Shown here: positions 5,812-11,685 of the stretch, piece after piece
How positions within the stretch are numbered: the stretch's first letter is position 1
Layout of the letters: each line of letters starts with the position of its first letter
Notes under the pieces: generated by a model
Database searches by the model: none
What the model saw: the letters and a program-made list of their open reading frames with translations, nothing else
Told to the model about the DNA's origin: nothing
Translations under genes and position numbers: made by a program
From: JAZUCT01 sp045639255
GTDB lineage: Bacteria; Bacillota; Clostridia; Christensenellales; UBA1242
DNA length: 11,685 nt
Direction: 5' to 3'
Assembly (NCBI GenBank): GCA_045639255.1
Contig: JAZUCT010000034.1
Location: forward strand, 1 to 11,685

Positions 5812-7131
5812 ATGGCAAAACCAGTTGTTGCAATTGTAGGCAGACCAAATGTTGGCAAAAGCACATTTTTTAACAGAGTTATTGGCAGAAGAATAAGTAT
5901 TGTGGAAGATATGCCAGGCGTTACTCGTGACAGAATTTATGGCGATGCAGAGTGGGCAGGCTATCCGTTCACACTTATCGATACTGGTGGTTTAGATACA
6001 AAAAATAACACTGAAATTCAACGCAATATTTTAAATCAAGCACAGGTGGCGGTTGACCTTGCCGATGTTATAATTTTAATGGTTGATGGCAGGGAAGGAT
6101 TAACTGGTGGAGATTTTGATGCTGCAAATTTTTTAAGAAAATGCCATAAGCCAGTTGTTCTTATTGTTAACAAACTTGATAGGTTTGAACAAGAACTTAT
6201 TTATGAATTCTATCAACTTGGCATGGGCGACCCAAATCCAATTTCTTGTGAACAAGGTTTAGGAATTGGTGATGCGCTTGATGAAGTTGTTAAACATTTT
6301 AAAAACAGGGCAGAAGTTCAAGAAGAAGAAAAGGCAATAAAAATTGCCATTGTAGGCAAACCAAACGCAGGCAAAAGTTCCCTAACAAACAAATTGCTTG
6401 GCGAAGAAAGAGTTGTTGTTTCTGGCGTTGCAGGCACAACCCGCGACAGCATTGATTCACCTTTTAAATATAACAACAAAAACTATGTTGTTATTGATAC
6501 AGCCGGAATAAGAAGAAAACGCAGTGTTGATGAAGAAAGTGTTGAAAGATATTCTGTTATTCGTGCATTTGAAGCAATTCGCAGGGCAGATGTTGTGCTT
6601 ATTATGTTCGATGCCGAAACTGGATTAACTGAACAAGATACAAAAATTATTGGTTTTGTTCATGAAGAAAATAAACCAAGCATTGTTGTTGTTAATAAAT
6701 GGGATTTAATTGAAAAAGATGAACATACAATAAATAAATTCAATAAACAAATTCAAACCGACCTTGCTTTTATGAATTATTTAAAAACAATTTTCATTTC
6801 TGCAAAAACTGGCCAAAGAGTTTCAAAAATTATGGAAATGGTTGATGAAGTTTATGAAAACAATTCTAAGCGCATATCAACTGGAACATTAAACGATATA
6901 ATTCAAACCGCAATTTCAATAAAAGAAACACCAAGTTCAAAAGGCAAAAAACTTAAAATTTATTATGCAACACAAGCAGGAGTTAATCCACCAACATTTG
7001 TGCTGTTTGTTAACGATAGCGAACTTATGCCAAAGCATTATTTAAGGTATCTTGAAAACTATTTAAGAAACTCAATGGATTTTTCTGGCACACCAATAAA
7101 ACTTGTTTGCAAAAATAAATCGAAGGATTAA
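5812..7131 (+). CDS. der: Ribosome-assembly GTPase Der (EngA)
   Basis: A 439-residue double-G-domain GTPase needed for maturation of the 50S ribosomal subunit. G domain 1 has GRPNVGKST (10-18), PGVTRDR (35-41), DTGG (57-60) and NKLD (120-123). G domain 2 has GKPNAGKSS (182-190), GTTRD (208-212), DTAG (229-232), NKWD (295-298) and SAKTG (330-334). The remaining C-terminal part (about 350-439) matches the KH-like RNA-binding domain in position and size. Length is normal for Gram-positive Der. Of two in-frame ATGs (5806 and 5812) I chose 5812: AAGGGG (5798-5803) is eight bases upstream of it but only two from the first, and MAKPVVAIVG is the typical Der N-terminus. plsY follows after five bases, so the two form an operon. 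Confidence 0.97.
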   Translation: MAKPVVAIVGRPNVGKSTFFNRVIGRRISIVEDMPGVTRDRIYGDAEWAGYPFTLIDTGGLDTKNNTEIQRNILNQAQVAVDLADVIILMVDGREGLTGGDFDAANFLRKCHKPVVLIVNKLDRFEQELIYEFYQLGMGDPNPISCEQGLGIGDALDEVVKHFKNRAEVQEEEKAIKIAIVGKPNAGKSSLTNKLLGEERVVVSGVAGTTRDSIDSPFKYNNKNYVVIDTAGIRRKRSVDEESVERYSVIRAFEAIRRADVVLIMFDAETGLTEQDTKIIGFVHEENKPSIVVVNKWDLIEKDEHTINKFNKQIQTDLAFMNYLKTIFISAKTGQRVSKIMEMVDEVYENNSKRISTGTLNDIIQTAISIKETPSSKGKKLKIYYATQAGVNPPTFVLFVNDSELMPKHYLRYLENYLRNSMDFSGTPIKLVCKNKSKD

Positions 7132-7136
7132 TTGCT

Positions 7137-7811
7137 ATGCCACTTATTGTTAAATTTATAATTGTGATTTTGGCTGGTTATTTAATTGGAAATGTTAATT
7201 TTTCAATAATAATTTCAAAACTTAAAAAAAGCGATATTCGTTCACATGGAAGTGGAAATCCCGGCACCATGAACATGACAAGAACTTTCGGTGTTAAAAT
7301 TGGAGTGCTTATTATGGCACTTGATATGTTAAAAGGTGTTCTTTCTGCGCTTATTGGGTTTTGGCTTTTAAAAGATAATTCACTTGCTTCTGTTGGGCTG
7401 TTCACTGGTGGTTTAAGTGCAATTATTGGGCATATTTACCCAGTTCTATATAATTTTAAAGGCGGAAAGGGAATTGCCACCACATTGGGTGTTTTTCTTG
7501 TAAGTGAACCAATTTTATTTTGGTTGTTTATGTTAATTGGATTCATATATTTGTTAATTTTTGAATTTGGCTCTGTTTCAAGTTTATTTATTGTTGCTGG
7601 TTGTGTTTGTCTTGAAGCAGTTCGATTTAAAGGCAATCAAGCAATTCTGTTGTTACTTTATGCAATTTTCTTGGTAACATGGTGGGCACACAGAACAAAT
7701 ATATATAAATTGTTAATTGGCAAAGAAAACAAAGTTAAACTTATTAAACGAAAACAAGTTAAAAAATATAAACAAATTGAAAAAATAAATCAATTAAATA
7801 ATAATAATTAA
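7137..7811 (+). CDS. plsY: Acyl-phosphate:glycerol-3-phosphate acyltransferase PlsY
   Basis: A 224-residue integral membrane acyltransferase that transfers the acyl group from acyl-phosphate (made by PlsX) to glycerol-3-phosphate, the first step of phospholipid synthesis. All three loop motifs are present: GSGNPGTMNMTRTFG (38-52, usually GSGNPGATNxxRxxG), GHIYPVLYNFKGGKG (98-112) and HRTNIYKLLIGKENK (185-199). Several hydrophobic helices lie between them. A Lys- and Asn-rich tail of about 25 residues extends past the last motif and makes the protein slightly longer than usual. The site AAGGA (7123-7127) overlaps the end of der, consistent with coupled expression. The gene usually found with these two, gpsA, does not follow. 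Confidence 0.96.
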   Translation: MPLIVKFIIVILAGYLIGNVNFSIIISKLKKSDIRSHGSGNPGTMNMTRTFGVKIGVLIMALDMLKGVLSALIGFWLLKDNSLASVGLFTGGLSAIIGHIYPVLYNFKGGKGIATTLGVFLVSEPILFWLFMLIGFIYLLIFEFGSVSSLFIVAGCVCLEAVRFKGNQAILLLLYAIFLVTWWAHRTNIYKLLIGKENKVKLIKRKQVKKYKQIEKINQLNNNN

Positions 7812-7813
7812 AT

Positions 7814-7843
7814 GCAGAAAATTTTTTCTGCTTTTATTTTTTT
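7814..7843 (+). terminator. Intrinsic terminator after plsY
   Basis: GCAGAAAA (7814-7821) pairs with TTTTCTGC (7824-7831), followed by a T-rich run TTTTATTTTTTT. It starts two bases after the plsY stop codon. It separates the der-plsY transcript from spoIVA, which therefore needs its own promoter. Confidence 0.85.
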
Positions 7844-7846
7844 AAT

Positions 7847-7876
7847 GCATATATCAAAATTCCACAGCATAATAAT
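7847..7876 (+). promoter_or_regulatory. Candidate sigma-E promoter for spoIVA
   Basis: GCATATA (7847-7853) and CATAATAA (7868-7875) are separated by 14 bases and resemble the sigma-E elements GCATATT and CATACAAT at the preferred spacing. Transcription would start near 7883, leaving about 23 bases before the ATG with GGAGGG in between. Sigma-E dependence of spoIVA is known in Bacillus subtilis. The upstream terminator makes a dedicated promoter necessary. Confidence 0.55.
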
Positions 7877-7905
7877 AATTATCAAACAATCTTGTGGAGG
7901 GAATA

Positions 7906-9375
7906 ATGAGCAATTTTTATGAAGATATTGCATTAAGAACTAATGGCGACATATATATTGGTGTTGTTGGCCCAGTTAGAACTGGAAAAAGCACATTTAT
8001 TTCAAAATTCATGAATCAACTTGTGTTGCCAAATGTAACAAATAAATTTGATAAAGAGCGAATGGTCGATGAGCTTCCTGTAAGTGCAGAAGGTGTAACT
8101 GTTATGACAAGCCAACCTAAATTTGTTCCAAACGAAGCAGTTCGAATTAATCTTGAAAACACCGATATGAAAGTTCGTTTAATCGATTGTGTTGGATATC
8201 TTGTTGATGGCGTAAGCGGACATATGGAAAACAACAAACCAAGGCAAGTTAAAACACCATGGCGTGATGGAACTGTGTCATTTCAAGAAGCAGCCGAAAT
8301 TGGCACACATAAAGTTATTTCAGAACATTCAACGGTTGCAGTTCTTGTAACAACTGATGGAAGTTTTTTAGATTTACCAAGGGCTAACTATGTTGAAAGT
8401 GAAGAAAGGGTTGTTAACGAACTTAAACAATTGGATAAACCTTTTGTAATTATTTTAAATTCAGCAAATCCAAATGCACCAGCAACTCAGCAGTTAGCAA
8501 GCGAATTAAGGCAAAAATATGGCGTTCCAGTGCTTGTGTTAAATGTTGAAAATTTAACAAGAAATGATATCGATAACATCATTGAAGAACTTTTAAGTGA
8601 ATTCGATATCGATCAAATTGATATTGATATTCCAGATTGGCTTGAAGTGCTTGATTATTCGCATCCACTTATTCAAGAAATTTCACAAACAATGCTTTCA
8701 ACTTGCCAAGCATCTTCCAAAATAAGCGATTTAAAAAATGTTAAAGATATGCTTAGTGAAAGTGAAAACTATTTGCCTGTTACAGCACCAGTTGTTAAGG
8801 TTGGAGAAGGTAAAATTCAATTTAAAGTTGATGCAAAACCTGAATTGTTCTATAAAGTTCTTTCACTTCAATGCGGAAAAGAAATTTCAAATAATCTTGA
8901 ACTTGTTTCATATATGCAAGAACTTAGTGTTGCAAAAAGGGAATACGATAAAATTGCATCTGCCTTGCAAGAAGTTAATGAAACTGGCTATGGAGTTGTT
9001 CAACCAAGTTTTGAAGATATGCAACTTGATGAACCAAAAATGGTTAAAACTGGCGGAAGGTTTGGCATTAAACTTAAAGCAACCGCACCAAGTTTACATA
9101 TTATGCGAGTAGATGTTGAAGCAGAAGTAAGCCCAATTGTAGGCACCGAAGCACAGGGCGAAGATTTGGTTAAAAACTTAATGCGAGATTTCGAAACAAA
9201 TCCACAAGCAATTTGGCAAACAAATATGTTCGGAAAATCTTTAAATGTGCTTGTTCGTGAAAATCTGGCATCAAAATTAACTCAAATGCCACCAGATGCC
9301 CAACGCAAAATGCGTAAAACTCTTGGAAGAATAATTAACGAGGGCAGGGGCGGAGTTCTTTGTATCTTGCTATAA
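7906..9375 (+). CDS. spoIVA: Stage IV sporulation protein A, coat morphogenetic ATPase
   Basis: A 489-residue SpoIVA, close to the 492 residues of B. subtilis and similar along its whole length. In the family it is recruited to the outer forespore membrane by SpoVM and polymerises irreversibly with ATP hydrolysis to form the base of the spore coat. It shows the Walker A GPVRTGKST (22-30), the segment MTSQPKFVPN (67-76) where B. subtilis has MTTEPKFVPN, DCVGY (94-98), EAAEIGTHKVISEHST (128-143), and the conserved C-terminus INEGRGGVLCILL. The guanine-specifying NKxD is absent (LNSANP), as expected for this GTPase-derived ATPase. I chose ATG 7906 because GGAGGG (7896-7901) lies just upstream; the in-frame GTG at 7894 overlaps that site. 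The gene is monocistronic, between terminators. Confidence 0.97.
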   Translation: MSNFYEDIALRTNGDIYIGVVGPVRTGKSTFISKFMNQLVLPNVTNKFDKERMVDELPVSAEGVTVMTSQPKFVPNEAVRINLENTDMKVRLIDCVGYLVDGVSGHMENNKPRQVKTPWRDGTVSFQEAAEIGTHKVISEHSTVAVLVTTDGSFLDLPRANYVESEERVVNELKQLDKPFVIILNSANPNAPATQQLASELRQKYGVPVLVLNVENLTRNDIDNIIEELLSEFDIDQIDIDIPDWLEVLDYSHPLIQEISQTMLSTCQASSKISDLKNVKDMLSESENYLPVTAPVVKVGEGKIQFKVDAKPELFYKVLSLQCGKEISNNLELVSYMQELSVAKREYDKIASALQEVNETGYGVVQPSFEDMQLDEPKMVKTGGRFGIKLKATAPSLHIMRVDVEAEVSPIVGTEAQGEDLVKNLMRDFETNPQAIWQTNMFGKSLNVLVRENLASKLTQMPPDAQRKMRKTLGRIINEGRGGVLCILL

Positions 9376-9377
9376 AA

Positions 9378-9398
9378 ATAAATGGTAACACCATTTAT
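9378..9398. other. Small hairpin just after spoIVA
   Basis: ATAAATGG (9378-9385) and CCATTTAT (9391-9398) form an eight-base-pair stem with a five-base loop, starting two bases past the spoIVA stop. No T-run follows, so it is not a terminator alone. It may protect the 3' end of the spoIVA message or assist the stronger hairpin that follows. Confidence 0.5.
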
Positions 9399-9403
9399 AA
9401 CTT

Positions 9404-9442
9404 AAAAAAACACTTTATCAAATTAAGATAAAGTGTTTTTTG
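9404..9442. terminator. Bidirectional terminator between spoIVA and the convergent regulator gene
   Basis: AAAAAACACTTTATC (9405-9419) pairs perfectly with GATAAAGTGTTTTTT (9427-9441) across a seven-base loop. The core CACTTTATC stem is flanked by an A-run on the left and a T-run on the right, so it ends transcription from both sides. It serves spoIVA on the plus strand and the regulator gene ending at 9443 on the minus strand. Confidence 0.92.
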
Positions 9443-10045
9443 TTATTTTATAACTTTTTTGCACCAAGTGCGTTTCTTACAGTTAGGGCATTTTAAATAA
9501 CGAGTTGTTCCTTTATGCATTGCACCAAGCGCTTGGGAATAGGTTGGAACAATTTCATGGCCACAATTTTTACATTTATATGCGCCCACACTCACTTCAA
9601 GTTTTAAAGCATAAAAGCAAGGAATTAAAAACACAACACATATTAAAAGCACCAACACCAATTGCCATATTCCTTCGGGAATTAAAAACTTAACAAGAAA
9701 AAGTCCAGAAAACATTGTTATCATGCTAACAGTCATAATAACCCACATAGAATTCCAAATGGTTTTGTTTTTAAATTCTAATTCTTTTGCCATACTAAGC
9801 AAAAGTTTTTCATTTTGTTCTTTATTTTCTTTAACAATTCTTTCGCCATTTAAAAGTTCGTTCAAACTTACATCAAATATTTCGCACAACCTTGGAAGCG
9901 AATTGGTATCTGGAATTCCTTTTCCACTTTCCCATTTAGAAACTGTTTTTTCGCTAACAAAAATTTTTTCTGCAAGCTTTGCTTGTGTTAATTTTTTTGC
10001 TTTCCTTTCATTTAATATAAAGTTACCAATTTTATTATAATCCAT
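9443..10045 (-). CDS. Membrane-anchored Xre-type regulator with C-terminal zinc ribbon
   Basis: A 200-residue protein in three parts. Residues 1-65 are a classic Xre/Cro helix-turn-helix (LTQAKLAEKIFVSEKTVSKWESGKGIPD, split here as LTQAKLAEKIFV and SEKTVSKWESGKGIPD, then LPRLCEIFDVSLNELL). After a short charged linker come two probable membrane helices (about 97-121 and 126-148). The last 45 residues hold a zinc-ribbon pattern with CxxC pairs at C158/C161 and C186/C189. The DNA-binding and zinc parts should both be cytoplasmic if the two helices form a hairpin. Regulators of this kind are common in Firmicutes, but I know of no defined target. AAGGGG, complementary to 10051-10056, lies five bases before the ATG. 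The gene stands alone, with its own promoter and a shared terminator. Confidence 0.88.
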   Translation of the reverse strand: MDYNKIGNFILNERKAKKLTQAKLAEKIFVSEKTVSKWESGKGIPDTNSLPRLCEIFDVSLNELLNGERIVKENKEQNEKLLLSMAKELEFKNKTIWNSMWVIMTVSMITMFSGLFLVKFLIPEGIWQLVLVLLICVVFLIPCFYALKLEVSVGAYKCKNCGHEIVPTYSQALGAMHKGTTRYLKCPNCKKRTWCKKVIK

Positions 10046-10281
10046 AATAACCCCTTATTAATATTGAAAGAAATAAAATGAATTTAAAGTTAGTTAATTA
10101 ATTCTAAAAAAAATTAAATTGTAGTCATAAAAATATTCATATTTATTTCTCATTTACAAATATATTATATCATAAATCTATCATATTTAACACGCACAAC
10201 ACCATAAAAAACTCTATAAATTTACTGATTTAATATAAATTTAATATTTAGTTATCTGCTTAAATTATTTTTTGTGCAAAG
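10046..10281. other. AT-rich intergenic region upstream of the regulator gene
   Basis: This 236-base stretch contains no credible gene. It holds the promoter and leader of the regulator and, at its right end, the region just after the dipeptidase stop. I find no strong terminator there: a weak dyad AAGTTA-CT-TAACTT overlaps the dipeptidase stop codon but lacks a T-run, so some read-through into the regulator is possible. Confidence 0.5.
10164..10172 (-). promoter_or_regulatory. Extended -10 promoter for the Xre-type regulator
   Basis: On the minus strand the bases read TGATATAAT, a perfect extended -10 element (TGnTATAAT). The -35 region about 17 bases upstream (TGTTAA) is weak, as is often tolerated with an extended -10. 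Transcription would start near 10157 and give a leader of about 110 bases. Confidence 0.55.
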
Positions 10282-11133
10282 TTAAGTAACTTTATGCTTT
10301 TTTATAAAATTAAAAAAATTCTTATACATAATTTTTTCAACAACACTTGTTGAATATCCAAAATCTAAAAGGGCATTGGCAACTTTTTGTAAATCTGCAT
10401 AACAGCTTATGTCAACAGGTGTATGCTTAAAATCAATGCCATATAAGTCTGTTCCAAAACCAAAATTATTTTCGCCAAATTGCTTAATTAAACAATCAAA
10501 CTGCAAAGCAATATCTGTGCTGGATATTTGGGTGTTTGAAATAAACTTATCATAAATTGTTAAACCTAAAAATCCATTTGAATTAACCAAATTTTTAAGT
10601 TGTAAATTACATAAATTTCTTTTGTGAAATTTAAAATTCTCAATGTTTGCATGTGAACAAAAAACAGGAAATTTTGTTATCGATAAAAATTCGTTAAATG
10701 CCTTTTTGCTTAAATGTGCAACATCAATAAAAATGTTATTTTCTTCAAAAATTTTAATTGCTTTTTTGCCAAATTTTGTAAGCCCAAAGTTTGTGTTTGC
10801 ACCGCCTGCAAACTTGTTTTTAAAATTCCATGTTAAAGTAACGCTGAACGGTTTTAACGAAATAAGTTCGTATAAATCATGCAAATTATTAACAAAATTA
10901 ACATCTTCAATGGTTAAAAGCAACTTTATTCTATATTTTTTGCTTAAATAATTTAATTCTTTTTTAAACTCTTTAATTTCATTTAAACCAATTTTATTAT
11001 GTGTTGTAAAAACAGCACAACACATAATTTTAACTCCACTTAAAGCAGTTTCTTTAACATAAATTTCCCTGTCACTTTTATTTTTTATTTCTGTTAAAAA
11101 ATCAGTATGACAATCACTTAAATAAAATCTCAT
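10282..11133 (-). CDS. Peptidase family M19 (renal dipeptidase-like) metallopeptidase
   Basis: A 283-residue member of the M19 membrane dipeptidase family, zinc enzymes that hydrolyse dipeptides, sometimes including those with D-residues. The metal ligands line up: HTD (H9 and D11, in DCHTD, usually DGHND), E76 in TIEDVN, H140 in DVAHLS and H161 in FCSHAN. Other landmarks are LTWNFKNKFAGGAN (100-113), GLTKFG (117-122), HKRN (170-173) and the catalytic-region GTDLYGID (227-234). It is shorter than most relatives (usually above 300 residues), mainly through trimmed loops. No signal peptide is seen, so it is probably cytoplasmic. The ATG at 11133 lacks an obvious Shine-Dalgarno site. A terminator of the upstream gene lies 49 bases before it, so it likely has its own promoter, which I cannot place with confidence. 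Confidence 0.9.
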   Translation of the reverse strand: MRFYLSDCHTDFLTEIKNKSDREIYVKETALSGVKIMCCAVFTTHNKIGLNEIKEFKKELNYLSKKYRIKLLLTIEDVNFVNNLHDLYELISLKPFSVTLTWNFKNKFAGGANTNFGLTKFGKKAIKIFEENNIFIDVAHLSKKAFNEFLSITKFPVFCSHANIENFKFHKRNLCNLQLKNLVNSNGFLGLTIYDKFISNTQISSTDIALQFDCLIKQFGENNFGFGTDLYGIDFKHTPVDISCYADLQKVANALLDFGYSTSVVEKIMYKNFFNFIKKHKVT

Positions 11134-11177
11134 ATTAAATTTTATTATTTGTTAAAAAAAATAGTTACATAATTAAC

Positions 11178-11204
11178 AAAAAAACCTGTTAATTAAACAG
11201 GTTT
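11178..11204 (-). terminator. Intrinsic terminator after the DUF4279 gene
   Basis: AAACCTGTT (11182-11190) and AACAGGTTT (11196-11204) form a nine-base-pair stem with a five-base loop. Read on the minus strand the stem runs into a stretch of seven T (complement of 11178-11184). It begins six bases past the stop of the DUF4279 gene and separates it from the dipeptidase gene. Confidence 0.87.
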
Positions 11205-11209
11205 ATTTG

Positions 11210-11671
11210 CTATTTTATTATTAAAACATCATCGTCATCAGGCTCAGGGCAACTAACATATAAATCAATGTCAATATCGGTTTCAGTTTCAACACAAAAT
11301 TTCATAACTTCTTGCGATGGTGCAAGGCAAGGTGATGGTTCATCATATCTTACAGTTGGCACAATTTCAAGGCAATATTGCACATCGAAATTCTTTTTTA
11401 TTTCTTTAAGAATTTCAATTTTTTTAAGCAATGGTTTAATGGTTTTAAGCATTTGATTTTCAACAAACACATCATACTTATTGCAAAGCCCAAAAGATAA
11501 CGAAGAAAAACCGTATGGTTTACCATCTGGTCTTAAATCATTTTCATCCCAACATTTATCAGGTTTTAATCCTAGCAAATCAATAATTTTTTTTGTTTCA
11601 AAGTTTCCGGTTATTGAAAAGTAAGTGTAACAATGAGTTTTTTTAGCATAATATTTAAATCTTTTTTTCAT
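11210..11671 (-). CDS. DUF4279 domain-containing protein
   Basis: A 153-residue protein of unknown function that I place in DUF4279. The visible features are an early strand YTYFSITGNF (15-24), the recurrent phrase IIDLLGLKPDKCWDENDL (29-46), a mid-protein helical stretch with IKPLLKKIEILKEIKKNF (78-95), and a C-terminal part with LAPSQEVMKFCVETETDIDIDLYV (split: LAPSQEVMKFC, then VETETDIDIDLYV). It then ends in an acidic tail with four consecutive Asp. There is no signal peptide or membrane segment. Members of this family turn up as single cytoplasmic proteins in many bacteria, sometimes near contact-dependent or toxin-immunity genes, but nothing of that sort is visible here. AAGGTG, five bases upstream of the ATG, supports the start. 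The promoter lies beyond the window edge. Confidence 0.75.
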   Translation of the reverse strand: MKKRFKYYAKKTHCYTYFSITGNFETKKIIDLLGLKPDKCWDENDLRPDGKPYGFSSLSFGLCNKYDVFVENQMLKTIKPLLKKIEILKEIKKNFDVQYCLEIVPTVRYDEPSPCLAPSQEVMKFCVETETDIDIDLYVSCPEPDDDDVLIIK

Positions 11672-11685
11672 AAAACACCTTTTAA

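Noticed and set aside
7883..7890. CAAACAAT as the sigma-E -10 box for spoIVA
   Set aside because: It matches the -10 consensus well, but there is no -35 at the right distance and transcription would start inside the ribosome binding site.
7894..7905. GTG at 7894 as the spoIVA start
   Set aside because: This codon overlaps the GGAGGG ribosome site; the ATG at 7906 fits both the site and the known SpoIVA length.
8491..8600. Missing NKxD in SpoIVA as an anomaly
   Set aside because: SpoIVA is a GTPase-fold protein that became an ATPase, and loss of this motif is normal for the family.
9723..10040. A 105-codon open frame on the plus strand opposite the Xre-type regulator
   Set aside because: The minus-strand frame encodes a clear helix-turn-helix protein with a good ribosome site; the plus frame is Ser/Phe-rich and without features.

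Overview
The window is a stretch of chromosome from a low-G+C, endospore-forming Firmicute, most likely a member of the Clostridia and perhaps one of the uncultured AT-rich gut lineages. The evidence is unmistakable SpoIVA and SpoIIP genes, strong A/T codon bias throughout, Gram-positive ribosome binding sites (AAGGAG, GGAGGG) and A/U-rich intrinsic terminators. I see no phage, insertion sequence, CRISPR array, tRNA or rRNA. Genus and species cannot be told from this sequence.

Layout, left to right. (1) 2-1678, plus strand: the 3' part of a gene for a membrane-anchored, very long coiled-coil protein with a basic, repetitive tail, open at the window edge and closed by a terminator. (2) 1770-3883: feoA-feoB, overlapping by ATGA, encoding a ferrous-iron uptake pair. 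This FeoB keeps its P-loop and switch motifs but has lost the usual guanine-recognition residues, and it ends in a four-cysteine tail. (3) 3926-5729: an unrecognised polytopic membrane protein overlapping spoIIP, apparently read from a candidate sigma-E promoter that lies over the end of feoB. SpoIIP has an extra C-terminal membrane segment after a repeat-rich linker. (4) 5812-7811: der (ribosome-assembly GTPase) and plsY (acyl-glycerol-3-phosphate synthesis) from a good vegetative promoter, ending in a terminator. (5) 7906-9375: spoIVA (spore-coat scaffold ATPase) behind its own candidate sigma-E promoter. (6) 9404-9441: a terminator that can work in both directions. (7) 9443-11671, minus strand: three genes, namely an Xre-type regulator with two membrane helices and a zinc ribbon, an M19-family dipeptidase, and a DUF4279 protein with its own terminator.

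How they fit together: the middle of the window mixes housekeeping genes (der, plsY) with mother-cell sporulation genes (spoIIP for engulfment, spoIVA for coat assembly). This resembles the familiar der-(plsY)-gpsA-spoIVA neighbourhood of Firmicutes, but gpsA is absent. The minus-strand genes look like independent accessory or regulatory units. No single new multi-gene system is obvious. The best leads are the unknown membrane protein tied to spoIIP, the doubly anchored SpoIIP, the FeoB with altered G4/G5 motifs, and the truncated coiled-coil membrane protein at the left edge.
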